A stretch of 64,000 nt of DNA from Manihot esculenta (GCF_001659605.2 NC_035171.2:7855873-7919872); one strand, 5' to 3'. Shown: positions 36,278-45,718, counted from the first letter of the stretch. The notes: generated from the letters alone by a model not told the origin. Numbers and translations: made by a program.

Positions 36278-38497
36278 TCAAGTAATAGGGGGAGGGAAAA
36301 GGATTCCCACAGAATTAAGTAAGAAGTGTAGCACACCTTTCATTTTGGTTATAATCCATCCTATTTCTTTCATGTACTCATGAAATAGCATGATTAATTT
36401 CTCCTCTTTCAAGTGAGGTGTGCCTCTAGCCCCTATGTTTGAAATTTTGAGGTGATTGGGCAGCACTTTGAACTCCAATTCATATTTCTCCATAAAAGGT
36501 GGCTGCAATCTAGTACTGAACTTGGGCAAATCGAATTCTGCTTGAACTGATGATTTGGGCAAATCAAAATCTTTCTGCATTGTTGATCTGATTTCTACCT
36601 GTTCAAGTGATTTGGGCAAATCAGATTCTATCTGTACAAGTGATTTGGGCAAATCACCTCTGGACCAGTCTGTGCAGCATGCTGTCTCTTCCGTTTCTTT
36701 CAAATTTTTCCTATTTTCCTCATCTTCCTGGCTGGTGTCCCTTGGTATTTGTTTGACAACATCAAGCAAAGGTATGTTGATCTCCACTTTGTGAAAGGTT
36801 GCAAGTATTTCTTTCTTTTCTTTTTCTTTTTGTGATCTTGCAAATCTCTTGGGAAAGGGAGGAGGTACCTTAAATTTTTCTTCTAGTTGCTGATCTGCCT
36901 TGGTCTGTTTGGGGCTGAATTCTGCCTGGGTCATTGATTTGGACAGATCACTACTGCTGGGCAGCTCAGTCTGCCTAGCGATTGGGTCAGTGATTTGGGC
37001 AGATCGACTGGGTGATTTGGGCTGATCACCTTCTGGCAGATTTTTTTCCATGGCCTGTTTTTGCAATTTTTCAGTCCTACCGTCTTGCAGCTCTTTTCCA
37101 CTCCTCAATGTGATGGCACTAGCATTTTGCCTTGGATTTATCTCAGTTTGGGAAGGTAGCTTTCCTTGTGATTCAAGCTTACTCAAGGATGAAGCCATTT
37201 GTCCCATTTGTTGCTCAAGATTTTGCACGGTGCTTGCTAAGGACTTCACGATCTCTTCAAAGGGTGCATTGGACTTTTGAGGTGCAGCTTGAATTGGATT
37301 TATTTGCTGGTAGTTTGGATATTGATTGGCCCTTGCATAACTTCTTTGCCCATTAAATCCTCCTACTTGTTGGTCCTCTTCTTGAAGGGAGGGACATAGG
37401 TCAGTAGGGTGGCTCAAGTTTGCACATATTCCACATGGTTTGGGCTGCTGAATCTGCTGGATTTGTTGGGCTTGACCCACAACAAGGCTATGGACAACAT
37501 TGGTGAGATCAGAAATTTGGGATGCTAAAGTGGATGTACTCACCTCATTCACCCTTCTTGGTGGCTGTTCTTGGTCTCCAAATTGCTGTGAGGCTGCTGC
37601 CATGGTGGAAATTAAATCCCTTATGGCTTGAGGTGACTTGTCTTCAATTGATCCTCCACATGCTGCGTCTATGAACTTTCTTTCTGAAGGTAGCAAACCT
37701 CCATAGAAGTATTCAAGGAGTGACTTATCAGAGATGTCATGTTGAGGGCAGCTTATGCACAATCGATTGAATCTTTCCCAATATTCATATAGCTCTTCAT
37801 AATCCTTTTGCTTGATGCAACTAATCTCTCTTCTGATGCCAATAGCTTTTGAGGTTGGGAAGTATTTTCTCAAGAAGACTCTCACCATCCCATCCCATGA
37901 AGTGATGGATCCAGGTGGTAAATAGAACAACCATTCTTTGGCAAAATCATCAAGAGAAAAGGGAAAAGCTCTTAATTTAACATGCTCTTCGGAAATACCT
38001 TGAGGCCGCATTGTTGAGCACACAATGTGAAGTTCTTTGAGGTGCTTGTGTGGATCCTCATTTTTAAGACCTCTGAATTTTGGAAGAAGATGAATTAATC
38101 CGGTTTTGAGCTCAAAAGGGGCTGCCAAAGGTGGGTAAGTGATGCACCATAGTGCTTGATCATCCAAGGGTGTTGCTAGTTCACGAAGAGTTCTTTCTTG
38201 TGCCATTGGAGCTCTTGCCTCAACATTTTTAGCTTCAAATTCAGCAAGGACAGCAGCTGGTTCAAGAGCAGTAGCTGCTGCATTTTCTGCCTCTTCGGGT
38301 GCTGTTATGACTGTCTTTATAGCAGCTGGTTCAGTTGCTGTTTTAGGGGCTGGTTTTGGGATTTTGTTGGCAAAAATTTCTGGTTTTTGGGCTGGTTTTG
38401 GTGCAATTTTAGGGGCTGGTTCTGAGTGCAGCAGCTTGTGCAGCAACAGATTCAAAAAGTGCAGCATGTACAGCAGTTTCAACAATTGGTTCAGCAA
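36278..38497 (-). CDS. Gag polyprotein ORF of nested Gypsy-like element (with pol remnants)
   Basis: 739 codons. The Ala/Pro/Lys-rich start is out of frame with the true gag start. A retrotransposon gag capsid domain follows at about residues 120-310 (FRGLKNEDPHKHLKEL, EWLFYLPPGSITSWDGM, FLRKYFPTSK, RFNRLCISCPQHDI), then a CCHC zinc knuckle (CGICANLSHPTDLC, C-x2-C-x4-H-x4-C, about residue 355), then a coiled-coil-like stretch and NASAITLRSGKEL, which in Athila-like elements leads into protease. The C-terminal 200 residues keep DLPKS repeats encoded by the element's palindromic motif, and end with scraps like ELEFKVLPNHLK and EIGWIITKMKG that in full elements lie just before reverse transcriptase. 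Protease and RT cores are missing. Packages RNA into cytoplasmic particles if made. Confidence 0.88.
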   Translation of the reverse strand: MLNQLLKLLYMLHFLNLLLHKLLHSEPAPKIAPKPAQKPEIFANKIPKPAPKTATEPAAIKTVITAPEEAENAAATALEPAAVLAEFEAKNVEARAPMAQERTLRELATPLDDQALWCITYPPLAAPFELKTGLIHLLPKFRGLKNEDPHKHLKELHIVCSTMRPQGISEEHVKLRAFPFSLDDFAKEWLFYLPPGSITSWDGMVRVFLRKYFPTSKAIGIRREISCIKQKDYEELYEYWERFNRLCISCPQHDISDKSLLEYFYGGLLPSERKFIDAACGGSIEDKSPQAIRDLISTMAAASQQFGDQEQPPRRVNEVSTSTLASQISDLTNVVHSLVVGQAQQIQQIQQPKPCGICANLSHPTDLCPSLQEEDQQVGGFNGQRSYARANQYPNYQQINPIQAAPQKSNAPFEEIVKSLASTVQNLEQQMGQMASSLSKLESQGKLPSQTEINPRQNASAITLRSGKELQDGRTEKLQKQAMEKNLPEGDQPKSPSRSAQITDPIARQTELPSSSDLSKSMTQAEFSPKQTKADQQLEEKFKVPPPFPKRFARSQKEKEKKEILATFHKVEINIPLLDVVKQIPRDTSQEDEENRKNLKETEETACCTDWSRGDLPKSLVQIESDLPKSLEQVEIRSTMQKDFDLPKSSVQAEFDLPKFSTRLQPPFMEKYELEFKVLPNHLKISNIGARGTPHLKEEKLIMLFHEYMKEIGWIITKMKGVLHFLLNSVGILFPPPIT

Positions 38498-38499
38498 CT

Positions 38500-38697
38500 T
38501 TATTCAGCAAATGCAGCAGCAGGTTCCTCAGTAACTTGTGCAGCAGATTGAATGGTGGACACCAGATTTGTTGCCGATGCTGATGTAGATGGTTTTGAGG
38601 CTTGGTTCCTCAAGTTTGCTTGCTTTCTCAAGCTCTTGGCAGTATGTTCAATTTCTAAATCGTAAAGAAGAGCTTCTTTACGATCAGCCCTGGTCAT
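38500..38697 (-). CDS. Gag N-terminus of nested element, separated by frameshift
   Basis: 65 codons starting MTRADRKEALLYDLEIEHTA just inside the primer-binding site, which is where plant Gypsy gag proteins start. It runs into a stop at 38,500. Codons between about 38,420 and 38,500 make better sense in a third frame (VAEPIVETAVHAALF), so two small shifts separate this start from the long gag ORF. Either the copy is mutated, or gag from this copy is not made whole. Confidence 0.6.
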   Translation of the reverse strand: MTRADRKEALLYDLEIEHTAKSLRKQANLRNQASKPSTSASATNLVSTIQSAAQVTEEPAAAFAE

Positions 38698-38725
38698 AAA
38701 AGGAAAATACGATAGTTAGATCAAA

Positions 38726-38743
38726 TCCCCGGCAACGGCGCCA
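38726..38743 (-). other. Primer-binding site of nested element
   Basis: On the minus strand TGGCGCCGTTGCCGGGGA begins five bases after the 5' LTR end, the form seen in many plant Gypsy elements. Confidence 0.85.
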
Positions 38744-38748
38744 ATTTT

Positions 38749-40193
38749 TGATAACGGTTGTCGAAGCCGTCAAAAATAAACCTATTAAACAATCAACAAT
38801 TAACTTGTAGATAGTGGCAATAGGGTCGAACCACAGGGATTTGACACTACAAATTTTCCTATTGATGACTAAGGCAAGTAATAACAAGTAATTAAAAGAG
38901 GGGGGTTTGATTTGATGAATTAAAACTAAATAGCAAAAGAAAGCAATAAATTAAAGATGAGTAAATCAATAAGAGAAAAGCTTCTAGTTGAAGTATGGAT
39001 ATATTTCAGATTGTTTAGAATTGATCATTGATTCTTTAATACTCCTATTTATCTCAATAAATTAGTTTAGGATGTGGAAGACGCTTCTCACAATCCAAAT
39101 TCCTCCTTAGTTCTAGTTTGATTAGGAAACGTTCGCTAATCAAACACTAGTTAACAAGTTGCCAAGGAACGTCCTTGGGGCCTTTGGCATCGAACAACTG
39201 TTAACTGCATTAAGATTTAGAGAAACCTAATTCTAACCTTGCCAACCGCGTGGTCAAGTTTAGATCATGCAACTTGATTAAATTTGTGTTCAAATAATAT
39301 AAGCAATTACGGACTTAAATTATTCAAACAATTGTTACTCAAGCAATTAAAAGCAATAGGCCTAAATTGATTCTAAAAGCAAAGCAACAATTATAGAAAG
39401 ATCAAATTGCATAAATATTGAAAATAACTAGAAGTTTAACAATGGAGATTTAAATCTCCCAATTCATCACAAATCTGAATTTTCCAACTTCAACTAGAAA
39501 ATAATGAATTTAGCCACTCATGGTGACTAAAATACACAAAAATAAAGAAGAAAAGAAAAAGAAAGTTTCTGCTGTGTTGCTGGAGAATTTCCGAGGATGG
39601 CAGATGCTGAAAGATGATGATAGGATGCTGGTTTGGATGTTGCCCTTATATAGCTGGAGAATCCCAATTCCAATTTGATTAGGGTTTTGGAATCTCAATT
39701 TGATTTGGTCTTCTTTGTAGTCTTTGATTCCTCTTTGGATTTTGTATTTGATTGAGAATGGAACTCTCTAAGTGAAGGGCGTGGCTCTTGGGACTGATCT
39801 TGTGGTGTTTGAAGTGGACTTGGACTTCTTTTCTTTGAATTTGGATTTTCTGCTCTTTTCCCGCCTCTGCTGTCAACTTCTGCTGTCAAGGTGACTTGGG
39901 CAGTTTCTGCGAGTGACTTGGGCAAGTCACTTGCTCAATCTGCCCCAATCGCTCTCTGGGATTCAGTCCAGTTTTTGCCTCTGACTCTGCGAATGACTTG
40001 GCCAGTTCCTGCGAGTGATTTGGGCAAATCACTTTGACCCAATCACTTTTCCAGCTTTTTCTTCACTTTTTCTCCAACTTTTCAATTTCTTCCTTTTCTG
40101 TAAAAACATAACAAAAACACAAATTAAGCTAGAAAAATGTGTAAATAAATAGTAAGAGATATGATAAAAATGTGGCTAAATTATGCTTGATCA
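38749..40193 (-). repeat. 5' LTR of nested element
   Basis: 1445 bp, the promoter-bearing LTR for minus-strand transcription. Matches 33,172-34,616 except for two sites seen by eye. Confidence 0.93.
39645..39653 (-). promoter_or_regulatory. TATA box candidate in nested 5' LTR
   Basis: Minus-strand CTATATAAG, followed downstream by a C/A-rich leader. It is a plausible core promoter of the element; the same motif is at 34,068-34,076 in the other LTR. Confidence 0.5.
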
Positions 40194-40198
40194 TATAT

Positions 40199-41050
40199 GT
40201 AGAAATAGCAGGAGTGGAAAGAGCTCGAGCTGCCAAAGACGCACCGACCTGAGGAGGAAGTTGCTGGTCTGGTCAAGACCTGACAAATGAGGCCGGAGCA
40301 ACGTGGAAATGGACCAGATAGACAGACATGATGGTGCTAAAGGCGCGCCGACCTGATGAAGAAGTCGCTGGTCTGGTCAAGCTCCAACAAGTGAGGTCGT
40401 CGCGACACCGAACTGGACCAGATATGAAGGCATGATGGAGCTGACACCACGTTTGCAAAGGAAGAAACCACAACCTTCAAGAATTAAAGCAGACACCACC
40501 ACCAGATGATCAACTTTTGAGTGGGAAGGCTCCAGCATATCAAACTCAACAGGTCGGAAGAAGAAGTCGTTCTCGCATTTTGAGTCGGATGGCCAGACTG
40601 TCCTCAAGATAAGTGGAGGTCGGACCCGAGCTCGGAGTTATCTTTGAGTCCAAGCTCAAGAGCAGGACTGAAAGGAACTCAAGAAATCCAGCAATTACAG
40701 TATTATTATAAGTCGAGGTCGGACCCGAGCTCGGAGTTAGATTTGTGTTCAAGGTCGGAGCATGCTTGAGCTCGGACTCGCGATTCAGATCAGAGGGAAT
40801 GATGTTGTTGATGTTGGCCAGCTTGAAGACATGCAATTTTCAAACTTGAATTTAGCGGAGTACGATGGCCTGACTGAGCAGGTCGGCCAAGTCGACAACG
40901 TGGAATTCCTCAAATCCAAGATCAATTTGTTCATGGGTTGGAGTCCGTTGCTCCCAAGGGCGTATTGTTTCATTGGAATTGACAGAATCGAATCTGTGTG
41001 GCTCTGTTTCACCTCAGATTTCCAGGCTTGTATGGTGACGTCACTCCCTT
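40199..41050 (+). other. Internal region of outer element, right of nested insertion
   Basis: Less AT-rich than the flanks, with diverged internal repeats (AGACCTGA/TGGACCAGATA near 40,270-40,430; GAGGTCGGACCCGAGCTCGG at about 40,615 and 40,710). A 149-codon ORF crosses it (40,762-41,211), but its second half overlaps the captured proline-rich fragment on the other strand. I recognise no protein family in it. Confidence 0.4.
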
Positions 41051-41290
41051 GCGTTTTCATGGCTTGTCTTTGTCAGGGAATGCCTTCTCTTGATGATCAC
41101 CAGCTCCTATCGATCCATCAATCGAACTGGGTGGCCACTTCTTTGGGAGTCCGTGGTGTTTGTCTGTTGGGTCAAATGGGGCGTATCTCTCTGCAGGAGG
41201 AGGCTTGTTAATTGGTGGCTTGTATTGGGTAAGAGAGTGAGTAGTGAGTAACACCACTGCAAGAAACAACACCAGCAAGTATTTAGGAGG
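41051..41290 (-). pseudogene. Captured fragment of a proline-rich secreted protein gene
   Basis: The minus-strand translation begins with a signal-peptide-like stretch (LLVLFLAVVLLTTHSLT) followed by QYKPPINKPPPAERYAP and DPTDKHHGLPKKW, then stops at about 41,057. This looks like the N-terminus of a plant proline-rich cell-wall or secreted peptide. No ATG stands in frame in front of the hydrophobic stretch; the codons there read IKLPPKY. DNA just upstream on that strand (41,290-41,450) could be its old 5'-UTR/promoter. It lies inside the outer retrotransposon in antisense to it, and is best explained as host DNA picked up by the element. Exact gene not identified. Confidence 0.5.
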
Positions 41291-41449
41291 CAGTTTAATG
41301 CTCTCGGGAACTAAACAGAGAAAGGAAAAGGAGATGAGGAAGGTGAACGCGTGAATGGGCTAGAGCCTATAACAGCAGGACAAGTGTCCTCTCTATTGGC
41401 TTTTTTGTATGCCAATAATACATATACATTTATATCAATGCAAGAAGAA

Positions 41450-41880
41450 TCGCACCTGCTGAAAAAGATATGCTAGTTGATGAAGATGGTGAGTTTAAGG
41501 CAGAAGTGAATACGAGTAGCTATGGAAAGTGCCCAAGGAGATCTGATCGGCGTAAGCAACAGGTCTCTTATAAGGAAAATTTGAGTGACGATGAAGACTT
41601 CATGACCCATTCAAAGAAAACCAAGGGGACGGGATCATCCTGTGCCAATGAAGAAAAGTGCAGAAATGGATTGAAGAACAATTTATTTAAAAAAGATAAT
41701 CATTCTGGTGTAGCTTATGTGAAAGATCTGAATGAGGAGAACCAGAAGAAAGGTCCAGAGAGTTTTGCAAATGAATTAAAGGACAGCAAGGATGAAAAGA
41801 GAAAAGAAAAAGCAGAAGAAAATGGGTATTCGGGCTTAGATCGGCACTGGTGGGCCTTTGTTTGTTGCCATCAGAGCTGA
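41450..41880 (+). pseudogene. Captured host exon(s), lysine-rich nuclear-type protein fragment
   Basis: A 136-codon ORF (41,470-41,880) whose first 120 residues have the composition of a real protein: acidic start (DEDGEF), RRSDRRKQQVSYKEN followed by LSDDEDF, then a Lys/Glu-rich low-complexity stretch (KDEKRKEKAEEN). Basic patches alternating with acidic serines suggest a nuclear, chromatin-type protein, but I cannot name it. The last 15 residues are junction sequence. The upstream codons are open to about 41,440 without an ATG, so the fragment is internal. It lies in sense orientation in the outer element, next to the antisense proline-rich fragment, which supports gene capture by the retrotransposon. 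Confidence 0.4.
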
Positions 41881-42590
41881 CATGGATGCTTTTCCCATTC
41901 AGGTTCCTATCTCCTCTTCTCGTAGTTCTATGTAGGCATGTGTCTACATATGCATTCATCTCATGCCATGTCATGTGCATGATAATATAACATATCGACA
42001 TGCATGTCAAAAAAAAAAAAAAAAGACTTTTTTATAAATTAACCGATTCTTTTTACCATTAGTATTCGAAATAGGTAAGATAGAATTTAAATTTCAAGAT
42101 TACCTTTGGTTATTGGTAATTATTTTTTACAGATGATTTTATAAATTGATTAAAAGGCATGCTTCGCATGTAAATAGTAAGACTAAGTTTAAAATAAACC
42201 TCTATGAGTTTAGATATCCTGATAATAGCTTGCATTTTATAGCTCGAAAAGTCCTGAAGAAATTTACACATGCAAAATATTGTTTATTGCATCTCTAAAA
42301 ATGCATGGGTTAACGTTGTAAGAGTTAATACTTGCATTTGTTCATCTGAAGAATGTAACCAAGTGACATGTGTGACATATTATTTATTGACGGATATTAT
42401 TAAAAATGAGTACCCTCGTTATATACGCTCGGTACAAGCTCTTATTTTGCAGAAAAAATTCCGAATCTTATACAAGACCTCAGAGAGGTAGGTGTACAGG
42501 ATCCCCTAGATTTCCTGACACCACAAACCAAACTGAGAAGACAAAGCGACAGTAAGGCCATAGAGCCCGAATTACGAACAAGACCGGGAT
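41881..42590 (+). other. AT-rich insert in outer element, with A-run
   Basis: Composition drops back to AT-rich. A 16-base A run lies at 42,009-42,024 just after GACATGCATGTC. No recognisable gene; the 73-codon ORF at 42,270 has no family features. It may be more captured host sequence. Confidence 0.35.
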
Positions 42591-42591
42591 C

Positions 42592-43190
42592 CCTTAGAAC
42601 TCCCGGGAAAACAAAACAAAAAACAGCCGGCGGGCCCCGAGGTCACCCCGGAACGGCCGGCGAGGATCTTAAAGATGCCTCCCGGAGCATGAAGACCGGG
42701 ATCCCCTAGAACTCCCGGGAAAACAAAACAAAAAACAGCCGGCAGGGCCCCGAGGTCACCCCGGAACGGCCGGCGAGGATCTTAAAGATGCCTCCCGGAG
42801 CATGAAGACCGGGATCCCATAGAACTCCCGAAAAAACAAAGAAGACCGGGATCCCCTAGAACTCCCGGGAAAACAAAACAAAAACGGCCGGTGAGGATCT
42901 TAAAGATGCCTCCCGGAGCATGAAGACCGGGATCCCCTAGAACTCCCGGGAAAACAAAGAAGACCAGGATCCCCTAGAACTCCCGGGAAAACAAAATAAA
43001 AAAAAAAACGGCCGGTGAGGATCTTAAAGATGCCTCCCGGAGCATGAAGACCGGGATCCCCTAGAACTCCCGGGAAAACAAAGAAGACCGGGATCCCCTA
43101 GAACTCCCGGGAAAACAAAATAAAAACGGCCGGTGAGGATCTTAAAAGACCTCCTGGAGCATGAAGACCAGGGTCCCCAAGATCTCCTGG
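42592..43190. repeat. GC-rich tandem repeats of outer element
   Basis: Nine copies of a unit headed by GACCGGGATCCCCTAGAAC (starts near 42,592, 42,694, 42,807, 42,844, 42,924, 42,962, 43,050, 43,086 and a diverged one at 43,164). Most include ACTCCCGGGAAAACAAA, and the longer ones also GGCCGGYGAGGATCTTAAAG and CCTCCCGGAGCATGAAG. Unit length varies from about 36 to 113 bp because the second half is optional. Much more GC-rich than anything else here. Confidence 0.85.
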
Positions 43191-44395
43191 CAAAAGAAGA
43201 CCTCAATAAGGTCTTGACAAAAGAAGACCTCACTGAGGTCCTAGCAAAAGAAGACCTCAATAAGGTCTTGACAAAAGAAGACCTCACTGAGGTCCTAACA
43301 AGAGAAGACCTCAATGAGGTATTGACAAAGGAAGACCTCAATAAGGTCTTGACAAAAGAAGACCTCAATAAGGTCTTGACAAAAGAAGACCTCAATAAGG
43401 TCTTGACAAAAGAAGACCTCAATAAGGTTTTGACAAGGAAGACCTCAATAAGGTCTTGACAAGAGAAGACCTCAATAAGGTCTTGACAAAGGAAGACCTC
43501 AATAAGGTCTTGACAAAAGAAGACCTCAATAAGGTCTTGACAAAAGAAGACCTCACTGAGGTCCTAGCAAAGGAAGACCTCAATAAGGTCTTGACAAGGA
43601 AGACCTCAATAAGGTCTTGACAAGAGAAGACCTCAATAAGGTCTTGACAAGGAAGACCTCAATAAGGTCTTGACAAGAGAAGACCTCAATAAGGTCTTGA
43701 CAAGGAAGACCTCAATAAGGTCTTGACAAGAGAAGACCTCAATAAGGTCTTGACAAAAGAAGACCTCACGGAGGTCCTAGCAAAAGAAGACCTCAATGAG
43801 GTCTTGACAAGAGAAGACCTCAATGAGGTGAGGTCATAGCAAAAGAAGACCTCAATGAGGCAGAAGACCTCAAAAGAGGCAGAAGACCTCAATGGGGCAG
43901 AAGACCTCAATGGGGTAGAAGACCTCACTGAGGCAGAAGACCTCAAAAGAGGCAGAAGACCTCAAAGAGGCAGAAGACCTCAATGAGGCAGAAGACCTCA
44001 ATGAGGCAGAAGACCTCACCGAGGCAGAAGACCTCACCGAGGCAGAAGACCTCAGTGAGGCAGAAGACCTCAAAGAGGCAGAAGACCTCAAAGAGGCAGA
44101 AGACCTCAATGAGGCAGAAGACCTCAATGAGGCAGAAGACCTCAAAAGAGGCAGAAGACCTCAATGGGGCAGAAGACCTCAATGGGGTAGAAGACCTCAC
44201 TGAGGCAGAAGACCTCACTGAGGCAGAAGACCTCAACGAGGCAGAAGACCTCAACGAGGCAGAAGACCTCAAAGAGGCAGAAGACCTCCAAGAGGCAGAA
44301 GACCTCAAAGAGGCAGAAAACCTCACTGAGGCAGAAGACCTCAATGAGGCAGAAGACCTCACTAAGGTAGAAGACCGGCAAAGATCTCAAAGATC
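43191..44395. repeat. Palindromic minisatellite of outer element
   Basis: About 25 units of 23-27 bp (AAGAAGACCTCAATAAGGTC plus TTGACA), then about 28 units of 18-19 bp (GAAGACCTCAATGAGGCA). In the long unit AAGACCT and AGGTCTT are reverse complements around a 5-base loop; in the variant GACCTCACTGAGGTC the palindrome is perfect around one base. The short unit keeps CCTC/GAGG around three bases. Unit lengths near multiples of three leave open frames on both strands (EDLNKV, EDLNEA; RSSFVKTLL, RSSASL), which explains the ORFs across it. The block lies between the element's body and its polypurine tract. Confidence 0.88.
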
Positions 44396-45000
44396 TCCCG
44401 GAGCAAAAATAGCCAGAATCCCCAAGATCATCCGGTGCAACAAGCAAAAACAACTCATAAAGAACATAGTTCTGATCTCACATAAAAGATTGGGGCACGG
44501 GACCATAAATGAAAAAGCTAAACTCCGACCTCCCAAAGGAGCTCAAGTCATCAGATAGAAAGACTTTAATCTCACACAACAGCCAAAAGTACCAAAGCAT
44601 CATGCCGATCTCAAGAAAACGAGCGCAGTACTGGTAAACCCGATAAGACAGACCGAATTAAGGCAAGGCGATTCCTAAGCAAACTGCATACCAAAATACA
44701 AAGCCAAACAGAGAATCAGGGGCAATCATGAGAGGCAACGACCTCGAGAATTGACCGCTCACACTAAACCAACTCAGCTAACCTAGAGAAAGGTCCAAGC
44801 AACAAAGAGCCCGCAAAACGCTCGAAAGAAGACAGCCCATAAATACTCAGGGGCAAAAAACATACACAAGAGTCCAACGCTCAGGCAAAAATAATAAAAA
44901 GGCAAGAAAGGGATACTTTCGACAGGAGCAGTTCTCAGACCACACGGTCATGAATAGAGTTTAAAGATTTATCCCCTCACCAGTCATGGAATAACTGCTG
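44396..45000 (+). other. 3' internal region of outer element
   Basis: About 600 bp of unique-looking, A-rich, moderately GC sequence between the minisatellite and the polypurine tract. No gene. Confidence 0.5.
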
Positions 45001-45018
45001 AGGAGATAAAGGGGCAAT
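45001..45018 (+). other. Polypurine tract of outer element
   Basis: AGGAGATAAAGGGGCAAT directly before the 3' LTR. Confidence 0.8.
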
Positions 45019-45718
45019 TGATGATCGCTGGATTTCTTCACCCCGGTATAAAGGCCAGGCCCATGAAAACAGTCCATGATCCGAAGGCTTCAATATTCCC
45101 CTCGAGAGCCAGGTCCAGCCCGCTCAGTCACAGGGCCGGACTCCGCCTAGACTCCTCAATCAAACCGGCCCAAACCTCTCGGCCCAGTAATCAGGCCCCC
45201 ACCAGGCTCAACTTCAGCCCTACCATTCAACCCAGCCCGGAAAGGGGAAAATGACCAAGATGCCCCGCTGGTAGGTCCTTCCGCATGCGTATCAGAGGAG
45301 AATCATACGTATCAGAGGAGAATTAATGGCCGTTACGCATGGAGCAGGCGCCTGACACATCCGTACATACGGAGCTAGGCGACAGAAGACAGCTAGCATT
45401 GTGGCAGAGAGACAGATATATATATCACGATAGAGGCCACGCAGAGGGGGCTCTCTTCTTCTTCCTTTTCCTTCCTGGACACCATTTTTATTCTTTCTGT
45501 AACCCTTGCCTAAATATACTACTCTGAGCCATAAAATCTGACTTGAGCGTCGGAGGGCCTCTGCCGGGGCACACCCGGTAGGCCCCTGACCTTTCTTTCT
45601 TATTTTACAGGTCCCTTCACCAGGAAGAACATGGAGAGATCCACCAGGGAGCCCAGCAAGAAGGGACCCAGAAGAAAACCAGATCTATCATGGACCAGGA
45701 AGAGGAAAAGATTTATCA
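45019..45718 (+). repeat. 3' LTR of outer element
   Basis: 700 bp, TG...CA, followed by target duplication AATAT (45,719-45,723). It reads CCAGGCCC, CAGTCACAG and GAGCAGGCG where the 5' LTR has TCAGGCCC, CAATCACAG and GAGCAAGCG. Confidence 0.93.

Larger units (their letters stand above)
33172..40193 (-). mobile_element. Nested Gypsy-like LTR retrotransposon, gag kept, pol deleted
   Basis: 7,022 bp, inserted in the outer element in opposite orientation. Both LTRs are 1445 bp, with target duplication TATAT at 33,167-33,171 and 40,194-40,198. On the minus strand: 5' LTR (40,193-38,749), primer-binding site TGGCGCCGTTGCCGGGGA, broken gag start, long gag ORF (38,497-36,278), a region rich in a repeated palindrome, polypurine tract, 3' LTR. 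Gag wording (retrotransposon gag domain, CCHC knuckle, NASAITLRSGKEL) is of the Athila-like kind. Only scraps of the front of pol follow, and no RT or integrase. The two LTRs differ at two sites by eye, so this insertion is very recent and younger than its host element. Confidence 0.93.
31474..45718 (+). mobile_element. Outer LTR retrotransposon (non-autonomous, Gypsy-like), hosting a nested element
   Basis: Both LTRs are 700 bp, begin TGATGATC and end TTTATCA. The 5-bp target duplication AATAT is at 31,469-31,473 and 45,719-45,723. A primer-binding site follows the left LTR (TGGCGCCATCTGTGGGAA, 32,176) and a polypurine tract (AGGAGATAAAGGGGCAAT, 45,001-45,018) precedes the right one, so it reads on the plus strand. 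By eye the LTRs differ at three sites, all transitions. Without the nested element (33,172-40,193 plus 5 bp) it is about 7.2 kb. I see no protease, reverse transcriptase, RNase H or integrase; only a gag-like scrap, host-gene fragments and tandem repeats. It must have moved with enzymes supplied in trans. Undisturbed paralogues of the target site occur near 47,040 and 60,900. Confidence 0.93.

Noticed and set aside
40762..41211. 149-codon plus-strand ORF in the outer retrotransposon
   Set aside because: Its second half is antisense to the proline-rich fragment, and the first half matches no family I know. Left as unsupported.
42009..42024. A run of 16 A as the tail of a retroposed mRNA
   Set aside because: No target duplication and no recognisable coding sequence just upstream; an A run alone is not enough.
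42592..44395. CRISPR-like array of regularly spaced repeats
   Set aside because: The units abut without unique spacers, the setting is a plant LTR retrotransposon, and no associated proteins exist.
43024..44558. Long ORFs on both strands with repeats RSSFVKTLL, RSSASL, LTKEDLNKV and EDLNEA
   Set aside because: They are by-products of tandem units with lengths near multiples of three; both strands are open, there is no start context, and the composition is purely that of the repeat.
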